Counted from the stretch's first letter, positions 10,254 through 23,787 are shown. The stretch is DNA of 64,000 nucleotides from Rotaria socialis (GCA_905331475.1 CAJNYU010003827.1:87103-151102); one strand, 5' to 3'. A program made the numbers and translations. Notes: a model not told the origin generated them from the sequence alone.

Positions 10254-12409
10254 ATAAATAAAAACATTTACATCGCACATTCCCACTGTCTTATTAATTG
10301 GACAATAACAACCCTATACATAAATGAAACATCTTGCGAGGTAGTTCCCCTATATCCTCTTTATTTAAACTTTAGTTACGTTGGTTAATCTTTCTTGCTT
10401 TGCTATTATTGTGTTTGTTTTTTTTCCATCGTTTGTTTTTCAAATGAAGAAAAGCTAATGGTGCAAGACTAGGAAAAAGAAATGCAAAAAAAGACACATA
10501 GAGTTACTTCACAATAAAACCTAAAAGAAGAGAGTTCTAATCGAATCAGCTTCGTTTGTTTTTATTATTGTTGTTCTTTGTTGCGCGGAAATATACACAG
10601 CTGTTTTTTTTTCTTATTCATCTCTCTTTTGCGTACTTGTGCTTGTTCATGTGTGTTAGTTCGAGTTGACTATATCTTGCATGTATCTTTCTGCTCTCTG
10701 CGTTTTTTTATAAGTCGCTGTGTACGGATTAAAACAAAAGAATTATTAGAAGATATATTGTGATGATTAAATTAAATGAAAATTTAGTATCCACGCTTGC
10801 ATAAATGTTATTTGGATAGTTTCTGTGGCAATGAAGATTTTGCATACATTTGACAATGATTTTTATTTCAAAGATAATATTTAATTGCCTAACTGAAAAT
10901 AATAAGTCGCCATGTTTCTGAATCAAAATTATTTACGATAGAAATGTTGACAATTGATTCTAGTGTCAATTAATGATTATTAGTGATTAAAGTTTGACTT
11001 GACTAGCTTGACATAAGTCAATGACAATTCTTACTCAATATTCAGGACGATAATAGAAATTACATGTTCTTGATATTTTTATTGCTATCAACAACAAGTA
11101 TTACATACGCCAATCACTAATCTAGACCAACCTTTGGAAAAGATTGTCTTTCGAAATATAATCGTCTCAATCTTTTGTTATTAAGGTCTTATTTCATTTG
11201 TCAATGTCTCAGGGTTTTACCGCATTGTAGGCATAAACAACAACGAAAATCTCTCTATTTTGTTGAGTTAAATTACATATCTTCTTGTTTAAGTCCGTTT
11301 GATGAGCTGAATAAAGAAATTACTCAGCTAATTAATCATTTTCAAATAAAAGACAAACAACGTATGCCTCATATAGATCCAAATAAATTATTATAAATTG
11401 ACATTTAGATTCGTTATGTCTTACTTTGGAGCTACTCTATTTTGATCAGAATTTTCAATCAATATCCGTGTATCCTTGAGGAAAACTACGGTACCAACTT
11501 TCGAATGAAAGCTTGATGTTACACCAAGCATTGAAAAACATAGTTTGTTTTTCAAAAATTGACACCTCTCTTCGGGTACAATGATAATAAGAGATGTACG
11601 TATGTTACCTGCAATATTATTATTTCGGGATAGAAGCAAATCATAAGAACTAAAGACTTTTTTAAATAGAATACTGTTGTTCATTTCTGTTTACATCAAA
11701 CGCTTTCATTCGAAAATCAGTTTTGCGAAGAAAACCTGAATTATTGATATAAACAACATAACGAAAATGAAATATATCCGCATCAATAAAAGATGACCTT
11801 GCATTTCTCTCTCAACATTTGTAATTCAATAGAACGCAGTTGATGTGCACAACTGTAAATTGAAAACGATTTATTTTTCGACGAACACCCTTCACAAACT
11901 GACATATCCTTTCAGCGTTGCATTTGCTGTAGTGCAACTTATTATTAGTTACGCAATGATCGTGTCTTTCACTTGTCGCTTCTTAATTTGCTTTTACAAG
12001 ACTCAAAAATACTAGACGAACACGGATCTATTAGGCTACTATAGCTAAGTATTTGGAATTGGCAAATTAAAGTTTCGTCTAGAATACAAAATACACCTAA
12101 AGTTTGTCATCAATGTATCAAATTATCGTAAATTTTGTGTCAAATATCATTGGTTGTGTAAAAACTCTCCCAGGGACACAGAATTCGTTCTTTTTTTTTT
12201 TATTCGGTAAAGTTCTTTAAGCCTACGAATATTACTCTGCATAAGATCATAATTTTTGTCATTGTGAAAATAATTTTGTTGAATAATCAAAAAATTGATT
12301 TAAACTTTTTATTTCGATATATAAAAAAAAGCCAGCACAATCATATCAGCGTGATCGAAAGTGAAAATAAACAAAATTGAAAATAACTAGAATGAAAAAT
12401 GACGATTAA
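10254..12409. other. Intergenic, with a possible coding remnant near 11.2-11.4 kb
   Basis: The first part is the calreticulin 3' end and T-rich spacer. A plus-strand frame ending at 11394 contains the helical stretch FDELNKEITQLINHFQIKDK, which resembles coiled-coil segments of RBCC/B-box-type proteins. It has no start, no splice partners and no zinc-ligand spacing I can trust, so it is at most a gene fragment. Nothing else recognised. Confidence 0.35.
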
Positions 12410-15400
12410 TTATGTTTTCCGTGGAGGAAGACGTTGCAGTGTTGGTAATGGATCATTACGCAATCCTTTCAATGATTTTTTCGCAGATGAAATAGAACTT
12501 TTATAAGATGGTGATAATGGTTCAGTGGAAGATGATAGTGGGGATCGATTTACATTAGTTGTTGCAAGAACTGGTTGATGACTAACACGCATTGGTGAAC
12601 GAAAACGATCGGCTGTTGAATTCCTATTTATAAGACAACAAAAGAAATTATTTAAAGTTTTCATGAGAATCATATTCTCGTATTCATAGCTATCACAATT
12701 TTATATTAAAAAAAGGAAAAGTTTTTAACGAGTTTTCGTAAATTCTATGATAGATTCTATTATGATTACTTACGAATTATCAGCTGTTGATGATCGTGAA
12801 TTTGCACGGGATCGTGTGCGATGTGAACTAGCAGCTGAGTTTGATCGATAACCTAATTTTAAAAAAATATATAGAGACGAATTATTTTTATGTACTGTTA
12901 TATAAATTGTATTTTAATATTCTTGCTCGAGAACTTTCAAATACAATAGATAGAATTATTTAATTACAAATGAAATTAGTTTTGAGAATAGAGTTGTTTC
13001 ATCTATTTAGCAAAGTTGAATTTCTTAAAAACCAACAATGAGTATATATTTTGACAATGGTGTTATTCGTATTGGATCCCTTTCCTTATTAGATAGACGT
13101 AATCAAATTTTTTCTCATAGAAATTGAAGATAATCGAATGATATTTCAAAAGACAAATTAATTCATGAAGAATTCTACTAATATGAATGATATTCTAATC
13201 ATAGAATCGAACTAGATGTTTGCATTAGATTCGTGATTTCCATGATCTGCTTACCTGAAATTCGTGTCAGTTCGTCTTTCAACTTTTGTTTTCGATTAAC
13301 CTGGATAGAGACATAGATCTGCTAGGAATTTTTAAAAATTCTTTATAGTGAAAACAAAACAACACGAATTACTCAAATAAGATAGATTCGAAATAATCTC
13401 ACTATTAATCACATATAAGATCGATTCATGGTATTTGACATCGAACTTTCCGACCCTAGTTACTTGCTATGAGAGTTCAAGTCGCAGAGAATTCAACGAT
13501 TTCAAGTTGAATTTTTTTCGAAACCACTGAACTCAACAAATCAACCGTTCTCTGTGATGATTTAGTATGGGAATTGTAGATCGTACCCGTATCACCGGTA
13601 GCAACGCGACTTTCTGATTTTTCAGGACTATCAGCTGATGCCGTTGTTAATTGCCATTTTTGATGGTCCGATCGAATTTCTTCATCCAAGCCTAAATTAC
13701 GTCGATTCGAAGATGCAATCAACGTTTCTTCTATTGGTTAGATAAGATAAAATGAAATAAAATAAATCTCGGTATAGAAGATGCGAATGAATAACAAAGC
13801 TAACCGTCAGGAAAGTAAGTTGACTGTTTATCATAACTATTCTCTTCGTCAGATTCGTCAACTTCCAGATCGTTTTCAAGTAAATCTTCATCATCAGCAA
13901 TGCGTAAAACTTGTGGTTCAAGAAGCTTTTTACGTTCTTCAATTTTTCTAATTATTATATGAAACGAAAATATTCGTAGCGAAGTTGAAAGCGAGAAAAA
14001 ATATGCTCACCGATTATGTTCAAGTTTCCAATCATTGATTTCTTTCATTAATGGATTGTTAGAAGTTAGTGATGGTGAATAATTTGATGATGACGGTGGC
14101 GGGGATGGTACTTTGGGTTTTTCCGATGTTTTATTTGGAGACATATCAGATGTTTGAGAGTGATGACATTTTTTTCTTGCTCGTAATATTTTTGTTAAAT
14201 TTCCTTGAAATGCTGGACCAATAGTTAATTCACTTACAACATCTTCATTAGTATCTGCAATCAAATATAGAAGAAATCATGTTCATCTTGTTTATACCTT
14301 GAGCAGGAGAAAAAAGAATGAAAATTCACCTAATAATTCTGATTTGGATGGATCAGTATTTGGTCGCATGGATCCGGACGATGGTCGATTATTACCTACT
14401 GAACCAGAACGTGCAGCTGATCGAGGACGATAATATGCCGCTGAAGTCGGTCGATTCAATGGACTTTTATTGGCTGAATGTGGTCGAGAATCAGCTAAAA
14501 AGATCGCAAAATCTTAAGCAAAATGTTTCTTTTTAAATAATAAATACCTTGATTGCATGCTAATTTATCGTCAGGAGGTGCCATACCTGCGGCGATGCAT
14601 TCTTCAATAAGCGACCAATCTTGTTGAAACAACATGATGCTTTCTCCAGGCATTGATGATGAAATTTTATTGGTTCGATTCGTTGGTACATCATCAAGTG
14701 TTTGAAGTCGAGGTAAACGTTGAATAATTTCAACTCGATAATCTGATTGATTATTTATCTAATATAGACAATAAAAGAGACCAAGATTTTTAAAACATTT
14801 CTTAGAGATATTTCTCTATACCGGATTGCCTTCGAGAGTCAGCGAGTCTAGACTGGGACATAAGGCAAGAAATTCAACTTGACGTAAATCATCCACAAGA
14901 TTACTAGATAAAAAAATAATGGTAATAATAATAAAAAAAATACTACGATGAATTTATATATATATATACCTTTCAAGATCAAGTAGTCGTAAGTGTTCAA
15001 GCATACTTAATGCACTTAAATCAGATATTTCATTATAGGCAACATAAAGTTCTTCAAGTGATTGGAGACTCGTTATACCATCTAGATCATTTAGACAGCA
15101 ACGAGCCATCCATAGAATACGTACATGTGAAAGTGATGTACCAAGATCTCTTCAAATAATCAAACAAAAATAAATGAATTTTTCTAGTTTTTTAATGATC
15201 AAATTTCAATTTGCACTTAAATTAGGAAAGGCTTTAGAATATATAATAAGTAGAATTGAGAATTTAAAAAACTTGCAAGAATTCTATTCTATAAATATTG
15301 ACTTATTCAAAAAGTTACAGAATTCTGAATCCTACCGGGTAGACATTCTGCAACTGTTCGAAAAGTGTAGTTTTGTATGTTGATCAATACAGTAACGATA

Positions 15401-16536
15401 TTTCGAAAAATTTTAACTGATTTTTGAGAAATGTGACAGCTTGATTTCAATAGAAACGACTTGAATAAAGAAAGCTTTGCAATATAGTTGGAGTCTTGCC
15501 TTTAGTAAATAAATAAACTGTTGTTGCGAATCAATCTGAAATGCTAGTGTTACTAATACGAACTAATTTTAATTCCACAGTTAAGACTTCTGAGATTGGA
15601 AAATCAATAATAGGTAATTATTCAAGTTTTAAATTGAGAACAGCTTTAGAACAATTCAATCTTTTGGAAAATACGAGTATTTATAATGAGCCGATAAATT
15701 TACACCGGTATATTTATTTCTAAAGATAAGAATTCGAATATTCCTACTACAATTAAATTAAGTGACACTGTTCTTTTTCCAATTAGTCAATATTAAGAAA
15801 TTATAAAATATTTGAAAAGTTAAAAAAGAAAACATTCACTTTTTCGTTAAATCGAAAACAAAAGACATCTTCAATTTATTTCAATGACTTTGTCATACAT
15901 CTAACAATTGATATCATATCTATATGGTAAAATCATATCCTATTATTCTAGTTAATACTAAAGTCAATTATAATTCTTCACAACACTCTTTACTTTTATT
16001 CTCACGAATATTGATTTATGTGCGACTAGAAATAAGCAAACTTCATTGTCGAGCATGGTATTTGCCCTTGGACATAGACATATTAATACGTGTGCATATA
16101 GTTGTTCGATATAAAACAATTTACTGAATATTATCATCATCAAACAAATAAAGCTCTAAATGATTACCTAACTCTTGGTATAACACTATTACTTAATTTC
16201 AGTTCAACTAATTTTTGTAAATAAATTCCAAAGTTTCCCAAGCTCGTATCCGATGTATCAACGATCATTTCCAATTCGCGAATATTTGCTAAATCATCTG
16301 TACCTGTTAATGCTCTCTATAAAAGAAGAAAAACAACTCTTCAAAAACACAACCTTTTTACTTAGACAAACAGATACCAATTTCGTTGGTGACAAAAACT
16401 CTTCCAGTAAAAAATCAGCTTCTTGTAAAACCAACGGTTCGGGATTGACCCGAAAGTCTTTATGCTCAGTTATATGAATACCACGACGTAACGGTTGCTT
16501 CCGTGAAGGAGGAGGTCTTTCAATATCGATCGGCAT
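12410..16536 (-). CDS. LRRC56: Leucine-rich-repeat ciliary protein LRRC56 (outer dynein arm factor, ODA8-like)
   Basis: Exons in coding order: 16536-16372, 16316-16168, 15149-14970, 14903-14822, 14758-14548, 14494-14330, 14254-14011, 13947-13805, 13730-~13500, 13300-13255, 12852-12774, 12623-12410. The start gives MPIDIERPPPSRKQ, then LLEEFLSPTKLVS, DDLANIRELEMIVDT and SLGNFGIYLQKL. LRR repeats DLGTSLSHVRILWMARC and LNDLDGITSLQSLEELY follow, then LCPSLDSLTLEGNP and YRVEIIQRLPRLQTLDDVP. This order matches vertebrate LRRC56 and Chlamydomonas ODA8, which help assemble or carry outer dynein arms in cilia. The tail is Ser/Arg/Pro-rich. The second intron is about 1 kb, the rest short. The donor of the ninth exon is unresolved (phase 0 needed; only weak GT sites), and read-through would stop at a TGA at 13477. 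A 5' UTR intron is likely (about 16547-16615). Confidence 0.9.
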
Positions 16537-17096
16537 ACTTGAAGTTCTTAATTATTATACAAAAGAAAAAGTAGCAAAAACAAATGAATGAATAAAAGCA
16601 AGTAAATATTGTCATACCTAAGCATAACCTAAAAGAATAAAATTATTTCTATTTTTCTACATAATACAATGTAAAAATAAATCACTTCATTTAAAAACAG
16701 CCATTTAAAACTTCCACTAATTTTCTTTTCTAAGCAACCTGTCAATATATTTCGATCAAAAGTGCATAGATGCGTTGCTTGTAGACGATTGGCTTACTTG
16801 ACTTGTTTATTTATTTGTTTACATTAACTTTTGCTTCTCCATCTGTGTGTGTTGTTTGTTTTTTTTTTCACTTGCGCATTCGCTTCTTCCTTTTCTTCTT
16901 TTTTTCTCTTTTTTTTCTTGTGTGTTTCGTGTGTTCAGAAATCCTGTTTTTTTTCTTTTTTCGTGTTCTTGTTCATTTTTTCTATCTAATATCTCTATTG
17001 GATTTCTCTATTTTCTATTTAATAACTATCTTCCTATTCACGTGTCTGTGTAGTCTTGCCTATCTGTTTGTTTTTGTGTAAACATCACATTTCAAA
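16537..17096. promoter_or_regulatory. Shared head-to-head promoter region, LRRC56 / hnRNP
   Basis: About 560 bp separate the divergent start codons of LRRC56 (minus) and the two-RRM protein (plus). The plus-strand side is a long pyrimidine tract (16850-17040), presumably 5' leader. On the minus strand a GTATGA donor near 16615 and an AATTAAG acceptor near 16547 suggest a leader intron for LRRC56. No TATA box is assigned. Confidence 0.45.
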
Positions 17097-19264
17097 ATGT
17101 CGTCTGGCAATGTACTCGATCAACCGGCAGCAAATAATGCTGGGGCAAGTTCAGCAACATCAAACAATCTACAAAATAACAATAATCCAATTTCAAACAA
17201 CAATAATACTGTTAATAACAACAGCTCATCTTTTCAACCTGTACGTAATAATTCCGATAATATGGGGCATGCATTTGAAAATTCAATGCAAATGTTTGCT
17301 ATGAAACAGCAACCAATGGCATCACCTATTACAGGAACAATCTATACAGGTCCACCAGCAAAATATTTAAGTAATGGTGGAATGAATAGCAATGGATATG
17401 CAACAGGCGGACCTATGAGACCGATGTTGCCACCACAACAACACAATAGATATGGTTCATATAATGGAAATAATCAAAATTATAATAGCGGTGGACCATC
17501 CATGCAACAACAACGTCGACAAAACAACAGTGGCGTTGATAATGCAACGAATGATTCAGTCAAGTAAATATTTGAATTTCGATTGGGTTCATAATGCATA
17601 TTATTTTTTATTTTCATTTAATTTAAGTACACGAAAAGTATTTGTTGGTGGTCTTAGTCCAGATACAAAAATGGGTAAGACATCATTTTATTATTGATTG
17701 TTTATATTTGAACATGTCACTCTTTTCTTCAAGAACATCTCTGTGAATATTTTGCTAAATTTGGCAATGTTGAAAGTGCTACTGTTAAATTCGATAAATC
17801 AGGTCGTTCAAAAGGTTTTGGTTTTGTTCTTTTCGAAGATCGCGATTCAACCGATAAAGTAATAACAATACATAAGTGAACCATTTTTTTCAACCTATAA
17901 ATGCCTTTTTTTCTTCTTAAAGGTTTATTCACAAGATTTGCATGTCATTCAGGGTAAACGTGTTGACACTAAATCAGCACATCGTCGAGATCAAGCTCTT
18001 GCGCGTAAAGTATTTGTTGGTGGCTTAGATACTGAAGTTAGTGATGTTGAATTAAGAGAATATTTTGCAAAATTTGGAAAGGTTTGTTTTTGAGTTGTTC
18101 TTTTTTTTGAATCTATTCAAAATGGAAAAAAATTGCTCAATGTTTAGATCGCTCAAATTGAAGCACCTATGGATAAAATTAAACAAAAACGACGTCCATT
18201 TTGTTTTATTCTTTTTGAAAATGAACAAAGTGCTGAAGAAGTTCTTAAACAACCACGTCATACATTAGCTGGGAAAACTATTGATTGTAAACGAGCGAAT
18301 CCAAAAACTACAGAAAATAATCAACAAAATAATAATGCAAACAATCCTATGCATGCACCATTAGCACATTATAATATGCCAGGATTGAGTCAAAATCCAT
18401 TTCAATATCAACAACGTAAATAGCAGAGAAAATTTAAAAACAAAACTTCTATTGAAATATTTATTTTAGAACAACGTTCACAGCAACCACCATCGCATCA
18501 ACAATTACAATATCAACAGGCTGCACTTGCTGCTCAACAACAACATTATCCATACTATAAGTAAATTATAATAAAATGTTCTTTTGATTCTCAATAGAAA
18601 ATTTTTTTTTCCTTTTTCTTTTCTATTTGATTTTAGTTCATCATCATTGGGAATTTCATCAGCTCAACAACATCAACAAGCTAATCAACAAGGACAAAAT
18701 CGTTCTCAAACAAATCGACAACAATTACAATCGAATAATCAAGGTCTTGCTCAACCTTGGTCACCAATAAGTCCAGCTCAATGGCCGAATACAAACTATG
18801 GTAATTGAACTAAATTTCAATTAATGATTTACTTTAATATGAATATTTGCTTTTTGTTAAATTTAGCCGATCCTCGTTCATATAGCTCTTATGGTCCTTC
18901 ATCAGCATCTGGAACAAATGCTACCTGGCAAGTTGGTCCTCCACCGCAAGGTAATTCTTATGGACAAGGACGAACACCATCTGCAGGTCCATCAGGAAAT
19001 CCAGCTAATACAGCTGTAGGTCCACCACAAACTCAAGCACAATTTGGTGGAGCTAATTCTAATGCGGCTCAATATTCATATGCTGGTTGGGGTTTCAGTC
19101 AACCACAAGGTTCACAAGGACCACCATCAGCTGGACCACCAAACCAATACAATTATGGAGCTGACTCAACGAATGGTCCACCTAGTGCATTTGCATATCA
19201 AGCACCAACAGGTTATGATCATTTCTCCTCGGATTCGGCACCTCCATCCAATTACAGTCGTTGA
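17097..19264 (+). CDS. Two-RRM RNA-binding protein, squid / hnRNP D-AB type
   Basis: Eight exons: 17097-17563, 17628-17674, 17734-17858, 17923-18081, 18148-18415, 18470-18560, 18637-18800, 18867-19264; phases all fit, 572 residues. A 155-residue Asn/Gln/Pro-rich N-terminus precedes RRM1 (about 157-235; RNP2 KVFVGGLSPD, RNP1 KGFGFVLF) and RRM2 (about 242-320; KVFVGGLDTE, RPFCFILF), with almost no linker. The RRM2 end TLAGKTIDCKRANPK is typical of squid/hnRNP D, hnRNP A/B. The C-terminal half is low-complexity Gln/Gly/Pro/Tyr-rich, as in phase-separating hnRNPs. Expected roles are nuclear pre-mRNA and mRNA packaging, splicing, localisation or stability. RNP1 of RRM2 lacks the usual Gly-Phe (RPF instead of KGF). 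DAZAP1 or Musashi are alternative family names. Confidence 0.9.
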
Positions 19265-20637
19265 TGAAAGAGCACACTTATATACTGTACAGTCTTCGTC
19301 TTCTTTTTTTTTTCTTTTTTTCCCCCTTATTCTACTTTTTGTTTCGTAGTCCTTGATTATCATTACTTATATCATTAAATAGATACGAATGCTAGTGCAT
19401 GTGTATTGCGTGTGTGTGTCATTTGCTTGCTAAATAATTATTCTTGTTCTTTTTTCCTGCGTCTTCATCATTATCATCATTGGTTTTTGTTGATTATTTG
19501 TTTCTTTTTTGTATATGATGCAGAATGATTATTTAAAAAAACACTTTTGTATTCTGGAATATTATTTTTTCGAACATCATCATCTCAGATATTTTTGACG
19601 TTGCTTTTTCTCTCTTGTATTCATTACTTTCGTGTTTTTTTTCTTTTTTCTGCAATCATTCAAAACAAAGATCTTGGAAGTTATTTGCTGTTGTTGTTTG
19701 TTATTTACCGGTTTTTGGATGATGATTTTATTCATGTAATTTTTCTTTAAACAGACACAGTATTTCTATCATACACATACATACAAATGCGAACAAGTTT
19801 CTTTTCTTTCGTTTCTTGTTCAATACCAAACAAGGCTTTATTAAGTCGATTTGTGTGTACGATAATCTTTTTTCTTCGTATCTTTTTTTATTCGCGTCTC
19901 ACATCATATTTTTTGACGTGATTACTATTGTTGTTATTGATGCTGATCTTGAATTTCTCTTTTTTCTCGTGTTTGGCACATACACACATGCACACATGTT
20001 TTTGTATTCTATGGTTTAATTATCTGAACAACTAGTTCGACATCGCGCATACATACACACACACACACGCATGCATATACACTCGTACATAACGTTTTCT
20101 TGTTTTTTTTTTGTTGTTTTCTTTTTGGAGACCCTTTCTTTACTCTTTTCTTTTTCCTTGTTCTTCACAACATTTTTTTTCTCGTCATTCGATTTTTGTC
20201 AAAACAAAGTTCGAATAAAACTACGAAAAAAGTCAAAAGAAATACGATACATTTTAAAAATTAATTGTAATCAAGATAATACTCAAACAATATGATTTGT
20301 CGCCTATTTTCTATCTTAATCGTTTAGGAACAAAAAGTATTCATTGCATAATGATTAAATCAAAGAATACAGAACGACGATTATTATTTATTTCGAATAA
20401 CAAACCAATACGCTTTCGCAAAGCCTTGATAATTTGAGACAAGGTCGAGCTTTTTTCTTTTTCTTTAAAAACGAATGCTTTCAAGCGGAACAGACCATTT
20501 ATTGTTGTCTTAAAATCAAGGTTTGCTATGTGCGGTCTCTCATCGTGAAAAGTAGTGTGCGTATAAAGTGTGCTATTACTATCTTTTTATTATTGTAAAT
20601 TTTCAATAAATAGGACTAACCAAAAGGTTTGAGAGAT
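19265..20637. other. 3' UTR / spacer, very T-rich
   Basis: Downstream of the RRM gene the plus strand is extremely T-rich with CA/TG microsatellite (about 20045-20070). It probably contains a long 3' UTR and the promoter of the next gene. No additional coding exon is recognised. Confidence 0.45.
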
Positions 20638-21672
20638 ATGGGTGGATCTAGTTCTCGTAAAGCAAAGAATACACCTATTCCAACTTATTCAGTCGGTCTC
20701 AATCGGCCAGTTGGTCAACTTAACACTGGTATTGGAAATGCATCACCTGCAAATCGTGATCCGCAACGAGACCTTATGCAAGCCAATCAGACGATTGCTA
20801 ATCTAACTAATCAAATTCAAGCTATGCAACGTGGAGGTGGTTCACCGGTGCCTTTTGGTGGTTATTCACCACCTTATGGAATTCAACCACCTGCACCCTA
20901 TGGTGGTTATTCACCGCCTTATGGTGGTTACCCACCACAATATGGTGGACCGCCCAGTCCTCTTCTTCAAAATTTTGGTCGACACTCTCCGTATCAACAT
21001 CAACAACAGACGGGAGCTGGCGGTTATCGAGATACTGACTTTGCATCGGTTGCTAGTATATCTGGATTAAATGCATCAGATGTTGCACTTCTTCATCGAG
21101 AATTTATGAATTTAACACGTGGTGGTACAACAAAAATGGATCGTTCTATTTTTCGTTCATTGTTACGCGATGTTCTTATGGAACGCAGCAATGACTATGT
21201 TGATCGTGCTATTGAAAATATCTTTCTTACAGTTGATCGAAATCATGATGGTCATATTGATTTTGCAGAATTTGTTGGTGCATTTAAAGATGTATTAAAC
21301 GGAGGTAATATAGATGCAGACGGTATCTATGGTGATAGTTTAATACCTGATATGTTTACTCAAGAAATAAGAGCAAGTGGCTTCGGTGCAGGTGCTCTTC
21401 CCCGTGCAATAGCAGGAGAACAACAGTCTCAAGCCGGAGTAGCACAATTCTTTCCATCAAATGGCTTGAGTATGGTACCGTTAGCATCAACAGGTATTCA
21501 ACAAATGCCACTTAATTATGGCGGTGCAGTACCTCTACAAATATCAAATGCACAAGCACCATTAATTACTCTTGATCAAAGTCAATCATCGTTTGTAATC
21601 GCAACTCCTGGACAATATTTGATAACACAACCTACAGCTTTACAATGTGTACCGTTACCGATGTCATGCTGA
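20638..21672 (+). CDS. EF-hand calcium-binding protein with predicted N-myristoylation and Pro/Gly/Tyr-rich region
   Basis: Single exon, 344 residues. The first true ATG (20638) gives MGGSSSRKAKN, a good N-myristoylation signal (Gly2, Ser6, following basic residues); an in-frame TTG upstream is not a plausible start. Residues about 65-105 form YGGYSPPYGG-like repeats. Residues 140-220 resemble half a neuronal-calcium-sensor fold: a degenerate first EF-hand, then a canonical loop at 200-211 (D200, N202, D204, G205, H206, D208, E211; DRNHDGHIDFAEF). The C-terminal 110 residues are Ala/Gln/Pro-rich with no domain recognised. Expected to sit at membranes and respond to calcium; partner unknown. 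The architecture differs from ordinary four-EF-hand NCS proteins, and the lack of introns is notable beside its intron-rich neighbours. Confidence 0.85.
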   Translation: MGGSSSRKAKNTPIPTYSVGLNRPVGQLNTGIGNASPANRDPQRDLMQANQTIANLTNQIQAMQRGGGSPVPFGGYSPPYGIQPPAPYGGYSPPYGGYPPQYGGPPSPLLQNFGRHSPYQHQQQTGAGGYRDTDFASVASISGLNASDVALLHREFMNLTRGGTTKMDRSIFRSLLRDVLMERSNDYVDRAIENIFLTVDRNHDGHIDFAEFVGAFKDVLNGGNIDADGIYGDSLIPDMFTQEIRASGFGAGALPRAIAGEQQSQAGVAQFFPSNGLSMVPLASTGIQQMPLNYGGAVPLQISNAQAPLITLDQSQSSFVIATPGQYLITQPTALQCVPLPMSC

Positions 21673-23535
21673 AGAACCTATTCTCTGTTTTTCTTCTTCT
21701 TCTTGCCTAGTCAAAAAGAAGATAATATAATTTTATCTGTATTTTATGCAATGAGTAGATCCTATTATTTGATCCATTTATGAGTGGAAATTAATCAAAA
21801 CTATCTAGCTATTCATTATGAAAATATATTTTTTAATTGAAGATTCAATCTAAAACATCAAATCGACAATATGATTCTACTAACAACATCAATTTGATCG
21901 ATAGGAATTCGTACGATTAAACCGAATTTATGTTTCAAAAAAACAATATATATATATATATATAAGCCAATATCTACAGAATTTCAATGAAATTATTAAC
22001 GAATCGAAAACAAATAACTATTTGTATTTTACTCAAACTATTTCAATAGGATAGAATTTAGTCGTTATTTTCAAAATCGAGAATGCTTCTCATAGCTACG
22101 CATTTTAGATGATGATACTGTAAGGATAGATTAAAAAAAACGTCATATAAATATTCAACCATTTATCTAACCTAAATCAAATGAAAGCTGTTACAATAAT
22201 AATTGCTTTTGATATATTCTATAATTTTTCATTGCTATCTTTTTGATTCCAACGCTAAGAGTGATATACAATGAATATCCTACAGCTGATCCATAGTTTA
22301 TGGGAGTTGGAAGATTCTTAAAAAATATCAGGTTTCTCCTCAAGAATATTGATTTTCGAATTTAATCAAAGTAGTTTATTATAACAAAATGTAAGCCTTT
22401 AGATTTATTTCTATTTCTATTTCTATACGGTCATGAGCACGTATGTCCGTTTGTTTCATGGCATGCTCACATCATTTAATTGGCATAATATACTACATAG
22501 CCTATAGACTTAAAGATTATCAACCAATTGCAAAACTTCTCACAGCAGTTGCAGTTTGAATAGCAAATGTTTTTGTACTGTTTGATTAGTTTGAAAAAAA
22601 ATTTTAAATTAGTCTATTGCTAAAACTCATATTGCAATCAAAAGTTAAACTAAAATTTTATCGAAATATATTTTCAGTTTTCAGCAATTGTGTTTGTTTT
22701 TCACTATATAATCATAATGATGAAATTTTCTGATCACAAAATTTTTAATTCATTACGATAAAATGTAGTGTATCTGAATTGTTAGAGAAAAGATCAAAGA
22801 GAAAAACATAATAACAAATGGCAAAGCTGAAGAAAAGAAAATCGATGTTTCTTTATTTTGATATCCAATATAATTGTTGTTAACACTCAAATTACAAAAA
22901 GGAAAACAAAACTGCTCAACATGTCGCCGTTTCTATTAATCACAGCTTTTTCTTTTCTTTTTCTTTTGATTCTTTTCGCACAGATGACAAAAGAAAATAT
23001 CTTAAGAGCCATTGTGCATAAGCCGCGACCGGTTATCATATAGGCTGTTCAGTCTATCTTCTCAAATTTCGACTTCATTTATATATTTTAAAGCTACGCC
23101 ATTCACTAAGTGTTTTGCCACCAACCGCACCTCAATAGTTCAAACCGTAGCTGAGATATTGAATTTTTAATAAAATTCTTTGCATGTCAAACTAGTGACT
23201 TGCGATTTGTAATATTTCGATGTTCACTGTGTAATTTTTAAACAAGACCACGTGGAGTTCTAAAATTTTCAGCGATGGCATAGAATTGATTTTGCTACAA
23301 AATGACCTAGCCATGGCTCCACAAGTTGCTGGATTGACGAGTTATAGATGATGCTAGTGGCCGAAATCGTTCATAAACTCGCTCATGGGTAACCACCTAC
23401 ATACAACAACTATCTTTCAATAAAGATAGTAGATATATGGCGCTATAAAATAAAAAAATAAAACTTTGGGTTTCAAATACGAGCGGGAGATAATGAATCT
23501 TTTCTACAATTGACTGCATTTTGAGCATTTTCAAA
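21673..23535. other. Intergenic, no gene seen
   Basis: A+T-rich spacer with an (AT)n run near 21950 and a short TTTCTA repeat at about 22405-22428. Reading frames are short and lack domains. Confidence 0.45.
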
Positions 23536-23787
23536 TATCCCAGGTCGAACAGCCCGGCCTGAAAACGGCCGGTTTCGGGTAGTTCCGTTGATTTCCGATC
23601 AATTCCTGCCGGAAAGCACCGGAACCTGGCAGGGATCCGCCGGAAGAGTCAGTCCTTATTTTTGACCGGAATACTGCTTCCATGTTCCAGCAATTTCCCG
23701 TGTTTTCCTGCAGAATATGGTGAATTTCCCGCATATTTCCTGGAGTATCCTACGGAATCCGGTGGCGGGAATGTTCGACCTGGGATA
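23536..23787. mobile_element. GC-rich MITE with perfect 16-bp inverted ends and TA flanks
   Basis: TATCCCAGGTCGAACA at 23536-23551 is exactly mirrored by TGTTCGACCTGGGATA at 23772-23787. The outermost TA on each side could be a TA target duplication, as in Tc1/mariner-type elements. The 252-bp body is much richer in G+C than its surroundings and repeats TCCCGG/CCGG-like words. No coding capacity. Confidence 0.8.

Noticed and set aside
15174-16127. Plus-strand frames within the LRRC56 long intron
   Set aside because: Mostly non-ATG starts, no domain, no splice links; chance frames in A+T-rich DNA.
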